This document shows positions 1 to 8,716 of a stretch of DNA of 64,000 nucleotides, piece by piece. How positions within the stretch are numbered: position 1 is the first letter of the stretch; each line of letters starts with the position of its first letter. Origin of the DNA: Urmitella timonensis (GTDB taxonomy: Bacteria; Actinomycetota; Actinomycetes; Actinomycetales; Actinomycetaceae); the NCBI GenBank assembly GCA_900120415.1, contig FQLW01000006.1:868001-932000 (forward strand), written 5' to 3'. The notes beneath the pieces were generated by a model, which was given only the letters and a program-made list of their open reading frames with translations, had not been told where the DNA came from and searched no databases. A program made the translations under genes and the position numbers.

Positions 1-787
1 TCTTCAGTTTCTGCTGCGCGTCAGCTAAGACCTCTTTTTTATCTTTTACCTTATCTGCAGCGTCTTGAGCTTTTTGATCTGCGTCTTGCTTGGCGCTTTC
101 AGCCTGCTTTACATTCTGTTTTGCCTGGTCTGCAGCCTTGGTGACTTCATCTAGTTCAGATTTAGCCTGATTGGCTTTTTCTTGCGCCTCATCCAGAGCC
201 TTGGCGGCCTCATCGGCAGCTTTCTTAGCTTCAGCTACCGCTTCAGCTCCCGGAGCGGCGGCCTGGGCTTTAGCGCTAGCTTCCTCGGCTGCCGTTTTAT
301 TTGCCTCGGCAGCTTTTAGGGTTTCACTTGCTTTTTCTGCTTGCTGTTTTGCTTTAGCTAAGTTATCTTCAGCTTGCTGCAGCTGAGAAACCGCGTTGTT
401 TAAAGCAGCCAGAGTATTAGCTTGGAGCTGTTCGTGGGCTTTGGTCGCAGCTTTTCGAGCGCCCTCCTGTTTTGCTTTCGCATTCTGTAAAGCAGCCTGT
501 GCAGCTAGGTATTCATTTAAGGGCTTGGATATTTCCGGTTTTGCTTTAGCGGTCGCTAACTCGGCGGCGGCACTATCAGCTTCCTGTTGAGCCCGTTTAA
601 ATTCCTCGTATGCTTTATTAACTGCCGAAACATCAACTGAGGCACGGCACTGGGTAAGCGAAGTAGGCATATTTACTTTATTGACTTGATTGTCAGTATT
701 AATCCCGAACGCCGCCCCTGCTGGAGCTACTAGAGCAATACCGGTTCCGGCTGCCACCGCTAGTTTAGTAACCCGTTTTTGTGCCAT
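1..787 (-). CDS. Secreted coiled-coil protein, 3' end cut by window edge
   Basis: The reading frame is open from an ATG at 787 to the left edge (262 codons) with no stop, so the C-terminus lies outside. An AAGGGGA ribosome site precedes the ATG. Residues 1-27 look like a signal peptide (MAQKRVTKLAVAAGTGIALV..., then a small-residue cleavage region). A single Cys sits near residue 48. From about residue 60 onward the protein is almost wholly Ala/Lys/Glu/Gln heptad-like sequence, a long alpha-helical coiled coil. Function is not recognisable. A surface or peptidoglycan-associated stalk is an inference from the export signal and from the neighbouring secreted CAP protein on the same strand. The upstream region (841-860) carries a GTTAGC/GCTAAC inverted repeat that may be part of its control region. 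Confidence 0.8.
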   Translation of the reverse strand, partial: MAQKRVTKLAVAAGTGIALVAPAGAAFGINTDNQVNKVNMPTSLTQCRASVDVSAVNKAYEEFKRAQQEADSAAAELATAKAKPEISKPLNEYLAAQAALQNAKAKQEGARKAATKAHEQLQANTLAALNNAVSQLQQAEDNLAKAKQQAEKASETLKAAEANKTAAEEASAKAQAAAPGAEAVAEAKKAADEAAKALDEAQEKANQAKSELDEVTKAADQAKQNVKQAESAKQDADQKAQDAADKVKDKKEVLADAQQKLK

Positions 788-1006
788 GAGATTCCCCTTA
801 AATGAGTTATTTATCGGCGCCAAACACGCCAGGTTTTCGAGTTAGCACTAAGGCGCTAACCATACTTTTAACTTCTCTATAATCTTCCCATCTTTTGACA
901 CTAAAAGTCCAGCTAAAAGCGGGAAATACTGTCATTATCTGAGAGAAGAAAATCACTATTTAGTAGGCTGCAAATAGCGTTTATCTAAAGCCCGGATATT
1001 GCTTAA

Positions 1007-1052
1007 ATTATTCTGGCTCCTAGACTGGGAACGTCCTAGGAGCCAGAATAAT
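1007..1052 (-). terminator. Perfect 16-bp hairpin, probable terminator
   Basis: Arms 1007-1022 and 1037-1052 are exact reverse complements around a 14-base loop. It lies about 125 bases downstream of the CAP-protein stop on the minus strand. The plus strand after it is T-rich while the minus side has only a short T run, so it may work in either direction or as a transcript end stabiliser. Confidence 0.5.
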
Positions 1053-1108
1053 CTATTTATTTATTTTTGAAGCCAATCACTGGGTAACGACTGGGTTCAC
1101 AGATTGTT

Positions 1109-1146
1109 GAGGAACCAGGTCCTCGTCCCTAAGGACGCGGTTCCTC
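1109..1146 (-). terminator. Nested hairpin downstream of the CAP-protein gene
   Basis: Outer arms GAGGAACC (1109-1116) and GGTTCCTC (1139-1146) enclose inner arms GTCCT/AGGAC (1119-1123, 1132-1136). It begins 30 bases after the CAP-gene stop. There is no long T run, so Rho-independent action is uncertain. Confidence 0.4.
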
Positions 1147-1175
1147 TCGGGACCGTTAGGTTAAGAAAACGCAAG

Positions 1176-2942
1176 TTACCCAACGGAGTAGGCAGGTAGC
1201 TTCAACTCGTAAAGCGAAGCTGACATGAACGAAGTGAGCCAGAACTGAACGGTGGGGCGAATCTTCTTGCCCTTCATCTCGGGAGTAAGAGTCAAAGTGT
1301 CCCCAGTTCCAACTTTCTGATCGTTCTGATCTTTCCAAATAACATCACTGTGGCGTGCCACCGAGTCGCTGTTTCCCTGCAAGCTAACCTTTGCAATCAG
1401 CTTGTCACCCTGGCGGATTACCTTGTCTTCATCGAATCCGTAGTATTCCAGCTTCATCGGTTCAGAAATCGAAGTTCCAACCGGGTTAGTCACCTTCAGG
1501 CGGAAGCGTAAGGACTCAGCCTCGGCACGGTTCGCAATCGGAGCAGACCGCAGCAGTCCCCATTTATCTTCGGTGCGAGCACCGGGAGCGTAGTCCAAAT
1601 CATTTGCGGTGCCATAGAAAGTGTGGCTGTCGGGAATACGGAACTTGTCTTTCACGTCCTCCCAGGTCTTGCCGGCATCTTTGGAACGCTGCCACTGGTA
1701 TTTCATTCCGGTAGAGCCCTGCACCGCGAGCTTTGCCGGCTCGGAATATCCACCCTGAGCAACCCGGGGAGCAGCGTAGACCTTGATTTGCGGAGCCATG
1801 CGAGTTGCTGAAATCATCGGGTCGAACAGTTTTACCGTATAGGTGTAAGAGCTGCGAGTTGCGCCCTTAATCCCGGAAACGCTGACCGTGTAGTCACGCG
1901 AGCCATCAGTTCCCACCGGAAGATCGGTAATCTTCGCCATCTTGATTAGGAGGGTGTTGTAGTAGTTCCAAGTGCCCGGGCCTTTCCCGTTTTGGTCATT
2001 GCTGAGGACGGTAATCGGAACTTCCGCGCCATTAGGACCGGTAACCCGTACCCGAGCCTGAGAGAGGTCAGGACGGTCAAACTTGCTTTCACCCCGGAAA
2101 GAAATGCTCCAACGTTCCACATCATCACGGTCGTCACGATTGGTGGTCAGTAGTTGGTAGGGGAAGTAACCAGCCGAAGGCCAAGTCATAATTTCGGGCT
2201 TGTAGGCTTTATCATTCGCGATTTGTTTGTTATTGAAATCAGGGGTGCTTACCAGGTGATTTCCGGAAACTACTATCGCGTTGTAACCATCAACGTTCCC
2301 GTAGGAGCTGGTAGCCAAAGTGGGATCCATTAGGGCAATGCGGTGTCCGAGACGGTCATTAGAGCCAACCTTGGTCATAGTGGAAGCACCTAGGTTGGAG
2401 GGATCAATGAAGTACCAAAGAATCTGTTCAGCAGGAGTCTGGCCGGCACTATCAGAAAGATTAGAGATATAGGCTCCGGTTTGAGCTTTAAGGCTGTAGC
2501 ATTTGGAGTTTTTCTGTACCGAGTGGGTTAGGCGACCATTGGCAGCCATATTAAGGGCGGCTTGCTGAGTGTAATCTTGCAGTCCGGAAGTCATATCCAT
2601 TTTGACCGCTTCGGCTCCATTTAAACCCCGGAAATAGTTTAGGGCGCGAGCTACCGAGTTGGCAGTAGTGGGATTAGCAACCCCCGCCCGGCAATTCTTG
2701 GAGTCGGCACCATTATTGGGGCTTTCCGGGTAGTTGGTATCGGCAATATCGCTGAGGTAACGGGCGCGAACCTCTTCCCGGTTGTTGGTATTAATCGCAT
2801 TCGAAGTGGCTACGGCAGAACCGGTGGTAGAGGTTGCGGTGAAAAAGGTAGCTGCGTCAGCTAGGTTTACCCCGGCGGCAACTACTCCGGCGACTAGAAC
2901 ACCAACGGCCAAAGTCTTGGCGTGCTCTTTCCACGTTTTCAT
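1176..2942 (-). CDS. Secreted CAP-domain (SCP/PR-1-like) protein
   Basis: 588 aa with a clear signal peptide (basic MKTWKEHAK, hydrophobic stretch, cleavage near LADA-A at about residue 30). Residues about 85-235 match the CAP superfamily pattern: ALNYFRGLNG, then a Gln/Ala-rich helix ending MAANGRLTHS, and later GHRIALMDP and YNAIVVSG blocks. The rest appears to be several beta-rich Ig-like modules; one contains YQWQRSKDAGKTWEDV (about residue 415), typical of such repeats, and the last begins near GDKLIAKVSLQG. There is no LPXTG motif or C-terminal membrane segment, so it is probably released or held non-covalently. CAP proteins bind lipids or act at the cell surface; the specific role here is unknown. 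It lies next to another exported protein on the same strand and is divergent from topA. Confidence 0.8.
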   Translation of the reverse strand: MKTWKEHAKTLAVGVLVAGVVAAGVNLADAATFFTATSTTGSAVATSNAINTNNREEVRARYLSDIADTNYPESPNNGADSKNCRAGVANPTTANSVARALNYFRGLNGAEAVKMDMTSGLQDYTQQAALNMAANGRLTHSVQKNSKCYSLKAQTGAYISNLSDSAGQTPAEQILWYFIDPSNLGASTMTKVGSNDRLGHRIALMDPTLATSSYGNVDGYNAIVVSGNHLVSTPDFNNKQIANDKAYKPEIMTWPSAGYFPYQLLTTNRDDRDDVERWSISFRGESKFDRPDLSQARVRVTGPNGAEVPITVLSNDQNGKGPGTWNYYNTLLIKMAKITDLPVGTDGSRDYTVSVSGIKGATRSSYTYTVKLFDPMISATRMAPQIKVYAAPRVAQGGYSEPAKLAVQGSTGMKYQWQRSKDAGKTWEDVKDKFRIPDSHTFYGTANDLDYAPGARTEDKWGLLRSAPIANRAEAESLRFRLKVTNPVGTSISEPMKLEYYGFDEDKVIRQGDKLIAKVSLQGNSDSVARHSDVIWKDQNDQKVGTGDTLTLTPEMKGKKIRPTVQFWLTSFMSASLYELKLPAYSVG

Positions 2943-3601
2943 CGTAGATCCATTCTCTGCGTTTTCCTGGTTTGGAAATCAAATCCTTTGATTCCCGTGA
3001 ACGTCGCTTCCTTTGCTTCGTTCATTAACTATTATCCATGAAAACGCACATGCTTTAAAGCGAAAATGTTTGAAAATGAAAGTTTTACACCCGGTAGGGA
3101 CTATTTGCGAAAACTTACCAACCATAAAGTAGGTTTGACCTGCAATATTAGAATGTTTTCAGATAATTTCAGGTTTTTCAGCACCTTGGGGATATATTGT
3201 GAAGTCCGTCATATCGAATTTTAACCATTTGAATAGTTTAATGAAGATTTTAATGCTAAAAACGTAGCCACCTGCGTAAATAAGCGGTAATCTTCAATTC
3301 TCTCATCTTAAATTAAATGAAACTCAGTCGTCCCACCCCTACAACTTCCTCACATGAGTACATACTCACCTAAACGGCTTAACCAGTTAAGCCCTCACAA
3401 CATTTAGTTATTTTCATCTTTCGCTCCTTTTATGAAATTCTTTCCATCTACGAGCTAACAAGGCGCTAACTTAGCTGGTTAAATGATGTTTACCTCGAAA
3501 CTAGCTACCAGAAATGGACACGCTCATAAACACCATTTGCTTCCCCTCGCCATAAGCAATGTATATATAAGGTATAAAGGTGAGTTCTTAACCAAAAGGA
3601 A
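2943..3601. other. Long divergent intergenic region between CAP gene and topA
   Basis: 659 AT-rich bases with no credible gene on either strand. It must hold both divergent promoters. Visible structure: an inverted repeat GGCTTAA-CCAG-TTAAGCC at 3376-3393, a direct repeat GCTAAC spaced 11 bases at 3454-3470 whose AAGGCGCTAAC core also occurs at 850-860, and a TATATAAGGTATAAAG stretch at 3562-3577 that could supply a -10 element for topA. Confidence 0.5.
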
Positions 3602-6313
3602 GTGGCAGCTTTGAGCGCTAAAAAACTGGTAATCGTAGAATCTCCAGCTAAAGCTCGCACTATCAGCGGATACCTAGGTGCTGACTACCAGGTAGAAGCC
3701 TCAGTGGGGCATATTAGGGACTTGCCACAACCGTCTGCCCTACCAGACAAACTCAAACAAACCGGTTACAAGAAGTTCGCGGTTGATGTAGATGACAACT
3801 TCCAGCCCTACTATGTGGTTAATCCTGACAAAAAGAAAACCGTAGCCACCCTACGTAAAGATTTAGCGAAAGCTGAAGAACTCTACCTCGCAACCGATGA
3901 AGACCGCGAAGGAGAAGCGATTGCCTGGCATCTGCTGGAAGTACTTAAACCCAAGATTCCAGTAAAAAGAATGGTTTTCCATGAGATTACCCAAGAAGCT
4001 ATTGAACGCGCCCTCGAAAACACCCGCGATATTGATACTGACCTGGTAGAAGCCCAGGAAACTCGCCGGATTTTAGACCGTCTATATGGCTATGAAGTAT
4101 CCCCAATTCTATGGAGAAAAGTTGCCCGCCACCTCTCCGCTGGCAGGGTACAGTCAGTAGCAACCCGCCTGGTAGTACAACGCGAACGCGAACGCATCGC
4201 CTTTATACCCGCCAACTATTACGATTTAACCGCCACTTTTAGCGCCAATGGGGAAGATTTTTCTGCCCGCGCCCTCGAAATGGATGGGGTACGCTTCGCG
4301 CTAGGACGCGACTTTGACGACCACGGGCAATTAAAACGGCAAGCTACGGTGATGGATCAGGAGCTGTGGGAAAAACTCTGTGCGGCTCTAGAACAAAAAC
4401 CCATCTGCCAGGTAACTTCTATCGAATCAAAGCCCTATACGCGCCGTCCCGCACCCCCCTTTACTACCTCCACCCTCCAGCAGGAGGCCGGACGAAAACT
4501 AAGAATGTCCTCGCGACAAACCATGGCGGTGGCGCAATATCTTTACGAAAACGGTTTCATAACCTATATGCGTACCGACTCGACGGCGCTTTCAAGCCAG
4601 GCAATCTCGGCTGCTCGCCGTCAGGCAAAGAACCTCTATGGCGCTGACGCTATCCCCGAAAAACCCCGTTTTTATGCGAAGAAAGCCAAAGGGGCGCAAG
4701 AAGCCCATGAAGCGATTCGCCCCGCTGGCGATAACTTCCGCACCCCTGAACAGGTGCGCTCCTTGCTCAGTGACCAGCAAGCTGCCCTCTATGAACTGAT
4801 TTGGAAACGCACCTTAGCCTCGCAAATGAATGATGCGCGCGGGACTACCGATACCGTTAGGGTAAGCGCCCAGATTAATCTAGAGGACACCTCTCACGAA
4901 CTGGTGTTTACCGCCTCGGGAACCGTGATTACTTTCCGGGGTTTCCTGGCCGCCTATGAAGAAGGTAAAGACAAATCCCGCTACACTAGCAGCGACACTT
5001 CCACCGCCTTGCCCAAACTAAGCGAGGGACAAGAACTAACCTTTACCGAGGTAGACAGGGAAAAAGCAGCGCATGTAACCAGCCCGCCTCCGCGCTATAC
5101 CGAAGCATCCTTGGTGAAAACCTTAGAAGAAAACGGAGTAGGGAGACCCTCCACCTATGCCTCGACTATCGGGGTAATTATTGAACGCGGATATGTGCGC
5201 CGCGCCGGGCAAGCCCTGGTTCCCTCTTGGCAAGCATTCGCGGTAGTGCGCCTCCTGGAAGAAAATCTCGCTTCCCTAGTAGACTACGATTTCACCGCCA
5301 CCATGGAGGGCTACCTGGATCAGATAGCTGCCGGCGAGCGCGATGGCAAAGAACTATTGGCACACTTTTATTTTGGAGGGGGCGCTTCCGGAGAATTTTG
5401 GGCACGCGGGCTTAAAGATACGGTCGAGGGTCTAGGTGACATTGATGCCCGTGAGCTGAACTCTATTGAGGTACTTAAAGGGATAAACGTGCGGGTAGGA
5501 CGATACGGTCCTTATTTAGAGGACGCAGAGGGCAAACGCGCCTCGGTCCCTGAAGATTTAGCCCCCGACGAGTTAAATGCCGAAAAAGTTTCAGAACTGT
5601 TCACGATTTCGGCTGATACTGGCCGAGAACTGGGTAAAGACCCCGAAAACGGGAACTTGATTTTAGTAAAAAACGGGCGCTACGGCCCCTACTTTACCGA
5701 GGTTTTACCCGAGGACGCCCCCAAGAGTGCCAAACCTCGCACCGCCTCCCTATTTAAAACCATGTCCATTGAGAGCGTCGGTTTAGATGATGCCTTAAGA
5801 CTGCTTTCGTTGCCACGAATCGTGGGTAAAGACCCCGAGAGCGAAACCGAAATTACCGCGCAAAATGGCAGGTACGGCCCGTATTTGAAGAAAGGTTCAG
5901 ATTCGCGCTCGCTAGAAACCGAAGACCAGATTTTCTCAATCACCCTAGAGCAAGCCTTAGAGATTTACGCTCAGCCAAAGACCCGGCGCGCTCGCACTGC
6001 AAAACCGCCGTTAAAGGAACTGGGAACCGATCCGGTCTCCGGCAAACCGGTAGTGATTAAGGACGGGCGTTTTGGTCCCTATATTACGGACGGCACTACC
6101 AATGTGACGGTTCCGCGTTCGAGCACTATTGAAGATATTGACGCTGAACAGGCCTATACGCTGCTAGCTGATAAGCGGGCGAAAGGACCGGCTAAAAAAC
6201 GCGGGACTCGCAAAACCACCAAGAAAACTACGAAGAAAACTGCAGCCAAGAAAACTACCGCGAAACGGGCTACCGCCAAGAAATCCGCAGCTCAAACCGT
6301 AAAGGAACAGTAG
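3602..6313 (+). CDS. topA: DNA topoisomerase I (type IA)
   Basis: 903 aa. It relaxes negatively supercoiled DNA through a 5'-phosphotyrosine intermediate. The N-terminal Toprim domain shows VIVESPAKA (about residue 10) and DEDREGEAIAW (about residue 99). The catalytic tyrosine is in GFITYMRTDS (about residue 322). The C-terminal half carries four GRxGPY modules (VGRYGPYLED, KNGRYGPYFTE, QNGRYGPYLKK, KDGRFGPYITD) in place of zinc fingers, then a Lys/Thr/Ala-rich tail of about 45 residues, as in other actinobacterial enzymes. Start: GTG at 3602 sits only one base after AAAAGGA; an in-frame TTG at 3611 has more usual spacing, so the true start may be nine bases further in. It stands alone, convergent with the next gene. 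Confidence 0.97.
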   Translation: MAALSAKKLVIVESPAKARTISGYLGADYQVEASVGHIRDLPQPSALPDKLKQTGYKKFAVDVDDNFQPYYVVNPDKKKTVATLRKDLAKAEELYLATDEDREGEAIAWHLLEVLKPKIPVKRMVFHEITQEAIERALENTRDIDTDLVEAQETRRILDRLYGYEVSPILWRKVARHLSAGRVQSVATRLVVQRERERIAFIPANYYDLTATFSANGEDFSARALEMDGVRFALGRDFDDHGQLKRQATVMDQELWEKLCAALEQKPICQVTSIESKPYTRRPAPPFTTSTLQQEAGRKLRMSSRQTMAVAQYLYENGFITYMRTDSTALSSQAISAARRQAKNLYGADAIPEKPRFYAKKAKGAQEAHEAIRPAGDNFRTPEQVRSLLSDQQAALYELIWKRTLASQMNDARGTTDTVRVSAQINLEDTSHELVFTASGTVITFRGFLAAYEEGKDKSRYTSSDTSTALPKLSEGQELTFTEVDREKAAHVTSPPPRYTEASLVKTLEENGVGRPSTYASTIGVIIERGYVRRAGQALVPSWQAFAVVRLLEENLASLVDYDFTATMEGYLDQIAAGERDGKELLAHFYFGGGASGEFWARGLKDTVEGLGDIDARELNSIEVLKGINVRVGRYGPYLEDAEGKRASVPEDLAPDELNAEKVSELFTISADTGRELGKDPENGNLILVKNGRYGPYFTEVLPEDAPKSAKPRTASLFKTMSIESVGLDDALRLLSLPRIVGKDPESETEITAQNGRYGPYLKKGSDSRSLETEDQIFSITLEQALEIYAQPKTRRARTAKPPLKELGTDPVSGKPVVIKDGRFGPYITDGTTNVTVPRSSTIEDIDAEQAYTLLADKRAKGPAKKRGTRKTTKKTTKKTAAKKTTAKRATAKKSAAQTVKEQ

Positions 6314-6403
6314 GTAACGTCCCGTAAGTATTAGTCAGGATTGTCCGTCTAACGTGGTGGGGGGCAGCTCCGCCTCAGCGCCTCCTTTGCGCCCTCAGCT
6401 AAC

Positions 6404-7756
6404 TTAGTAGGTAGTGCGCTCGGCTTGACGCATAGTGAAACCCCTACCAGTCTTTGAGTTCCAACAGTCCACGCCAGTGTATTGACCGACTTCACAGGCG
6501 TAGTCGCCATTGTAATAGGTGGTGCCATAACTGGCTTCTACTTGCGGATCGGTTCCGTTACCAGGATCGCAATGTTGATTTACTCCGCTACTGTTTAGCT
6601 CAATTGCCCAGATGTCATTACAGCCTTTTTCCCACTGCCGTTCACCTATCTGACAATATACTGAATCTCCATTCATCAGGCAAGCAATATTTTTGGTGGG
6701 GGTGAAGAAACCATGACTTTCGTAAACCGCATCGGCGGGTATCGGTCTAGCTGCTGGTGTGGGATTTTCAGTGCTGGTCACCGTGGTTTCTACCACCGTG
6801 GAGGTACGGGTAGTTGCACTCTCAGACTGACCGCTAGCAGCCTGCCCTTCGCTCTGTCCTTTTGAAGAAATAATCCAGGTACCCACAATCGCTAAGCCAA
6901 TCAAGGCGAAAACCAGCAGCACTGTCAAAATAATTATCCCCCAACTGCGCTTAGGTTTCTGCTGTATAGGAGCGCTCTGGGGATAGCTCTGCGCTGCCGG
7001 GTCAGGATAAACGGGATAGGGCGAATAGCTGGGCGCAGGTGTAGTCATGATTGATTGTCGAGGTCTGGGGGAATAGCCTGGCGCAGAATAAGCCTCTGGT
7101 GGCATCACTGGGGGAACCATGCGCGTTGCAGACTCGTCATATGAGGACGCAGCTACCGTAAAATCGCTAGGGGGCAGACTTCCCAACCGAGTTGCATCTA
7201 CGTCAGCTAATTGGGTCTCGGTTCCCAGCTCAAATTGGTTTGCACTCTCCTGACCAAGACCGTTTCCTTCAGTAGATTCTTTGCTACCAGCTGCGATATC
7301 GGTTAGGGCTTCCGGTTCTACTACCGTGTTTTCCGGGGTTTGTTCCTCGTTTGGCTGCGGGTAATCGTTCGCGTCCTCTTGGGCGTTGTCTATCTCATCC
7401 GCTTCCTCCTGGGGAGCAAAAGCGCTATGAGATGAGCCCGTCTGATTAGACCGCTCTGGTCCACTATCTGGTGAGCTTTCCGGTTCAAACGCACCTGGAG
7501 ATGCCGGGATTCGCCCTGCCTGCCCTAAGGCTTCTAAACCCGATAGACCGTTACGGCGCGCCTGTACTACGGCTTTCACCCGGTCATCGCCCACGTTTTC
7601 TAACCAATTGAGCAAGTCTGGATAGGCGTTCGGGTTCGCCGCGACCTCTGCATAAACCTCGGGATGTTGCGCAGATATCTCGAATAGTTGATTTGCGTCG
7701 GTTTCGGGCGCTAATGCGCGTTCGCGCAATTTCTTTAAATCATCACTATCAGTCAT
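6404..7756 (-). CDS. Membrane protein with variant leucine-repeat N-terminus and Cys-rich exported domain
   Basis: 450 aa. Residues about 5-70 (LRERALAPETDANQLFEIS... to the NWLENVGDD region) resemble the short helical variant leucine-rich repeat domain found at the N-terminus of many actinobacterial membrane proteins. A long acidic then Pro/Tyr/Ser-rich linker (about 75-265) follows, then one membrane helix at about 270-295 (WGIIILTVLLVFALIGLAIV) and a Ser/Thr-rich spacer. The C-terminal domain of about 100 residues holds six cysteines (NIACLM, VYCQIG, KGCND, QHCDPG, YACEVG, VDCWN), which suggests three disulfides outside the cell. The topology implies a cytoplasmic repeat domain and an extracellular sensor or binding domain. 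Function unknown. No enzyme motif is seen. Confidence 0.75.
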   Translation of the reverse strand: MTDSDDLKKLRERALAPETDANQLFEISAQHPEVYAEVAANPNAYPDLLNWLENVGDDRVKAVVQARRNGLSGLEALGQAGRIPASPGAFEPESSPDSGPERSNQTGSSHSAFAPQEEADEIDNAQEDANDYPQPNEEQTPENTVVEPEALTDIAAGSKESTEGNGLGQESANQFELGTETQLADVDATRLGSLPPSDFTVAASSYDESATRMVPPVMPPEAYSAPGYSPRPRQSIMTTPAPSYSPYPVYPDPAAQSYPQSAPIQQKPKRSWGIIILTVLLVFALIGLAIVGTWIISSKGQSEGQAASGQSESATTRTSTVVETTVTSTENPTPAARPIPADAVYESHGFFTPTKNIACLMNGDSVYCQIGERQWEKGCNDIWAIELNSSGVNQHCDPGNGTDPQVEASYGTTYYNGDYACEVGQYTGVDCWNSKTGRGFTMRQAERTTY

Positions 7757-7972
7757 GGCTTACCTTTAGGTTGGGAAAACACTGCTCCTATTCTAACTAG
7801 CATTTAATGGCGGCGTACAGCGCTTACCTAATAAATCAGTTAAACCCGAAAGCAGTAAAAATCGAAAGCCGCAACAAGTTAAGGGAATAGTGTTTAAGGT
7901 TGCGAATAGGGCGTGCAGCTTTCCGCCCCGAACGCAGCGGGCGCGGCGGACGAGTTTTAATCCCTTTCCCAC

Positions 7973-8716
7973 CTAAGCGGGACGGAAAGAAAACTTTTCA
8001 AATCCCAAATCTTCGATTTCCTTAGCCCAGGTTTTTACTTGGCTATCCCAACCTTGAGCTTGCGCCTGAAAATCTGGAGAGGCTCCCAACTCGCGCGCCT
8101 GCTGTAAAGCAAAGTTCTTTACCCCTCGCGCCGCCAAATCTCGCGCCAAATCCACCACTTTTCCGGGGTGCCCTGGGTAAACAGTTAGGCGTACCTCGTA
8201 GTCGATACCCCTGGACAACACGACATCTAGGCAGGTGAAAGCCTTATGCGCGCCGGCTACCCCAGTTACTTGCCGGTAATCGGCGGGTAAGGCTTTAATA
8301 TCTAGCCCCACCCAATCGAGCAAACCCGCCGCCAACATTTCTTGCAGGCGCGTCGGATAAGCCCCCGCCGCGTGCAGCCCCACCTGGAAACCTTGCGATT
8401 TCACCCAGCGCGCTGCCGGGATTATCGCCGCCTGCGCTAGCGCTTCCCCGCCGGAAAACACTACCCCATCCAGGAGACCTTGTCTGCGCCCTAGTAACTC
8501 CTCTAGCTCTGCAAACGGGACTGCGCCGGGTACTAAAAAATCTAAGATTTCGCAGTTTTGACAGTAGACACAGCGCCAAGGACACCCCTGGCAAAACACG
8601 CTCGCCACAATCTTTCCCGGCCAGTCCACAGTAGAAAATGGCACTAGCCCCGCGATATTTAACTGGCGGGCTCGCCCTAACAAACTAGGTTGGGAGGGCA
8701 GCGAAAAATCAGACAC
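7973..8716 (-). CDS. nrdG: Anaerobic ribonucleoside-triphosphate reductase activating protein
   Basis: 247 aa radical-SAM enzyme that installs the glycyl radical on NrdD. The [4Fe-4S]/SAM motif C-X3-C-X2-C is at Cys45-Cys49-Cys52 (CPWRCVYC). VFSGGEAL at about residue 90 is the glycine-rich SAM-binding strand. It starts at GTG 8716, which overlaps the last eight bases of nrdD, so the two are translationally coupled. It is longer than the E. coli-type activase (about 150 aa) and resembles the longer form typical of anaerobes and actinobacteria. A pyruvate-formate-lyase activase would look similar, but direct coupling to nrdD settles the assignment. Confidence 0.92.
   Translation of the reverse strand: MSDFSLPSQPSLLGRARQLNIAGLVPFSTVDWPGKIVASVFCQGCPWRCVYCQNCEILDFLVPGAVPFAELEELLGRRQGLLDGVVFSGGEALAQAAIIPAARWVKSQGFQVGLHAAGAYPTRLQEMLAAGLLDWVGLDIKALPADYRQVTGVAGAHKAFTCLDVVLSRGIDYEVRLTVYPGHPGKVVDLARDLAARGVKNFALQQARELGASPDFQAQAQGWDSQVKTWAKEIEDLGFEKFSFRPA

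Larger units (their letters stand above)
788..1175. other. Intergenic region between two minus-strand secreted-protein genes
   Basis: 388 bases with no credible gene. It holds the presumed promoter of the coiled-coil gene (next to an inverted repeat GTTAGC-N8-GCTAAC at 841-860), a perfect 16-bp hairpin at 1007-1052 and a nested hairpin at 1109-1146 just downstream of the CAP-protein stop codon. Confidence 0.6.
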
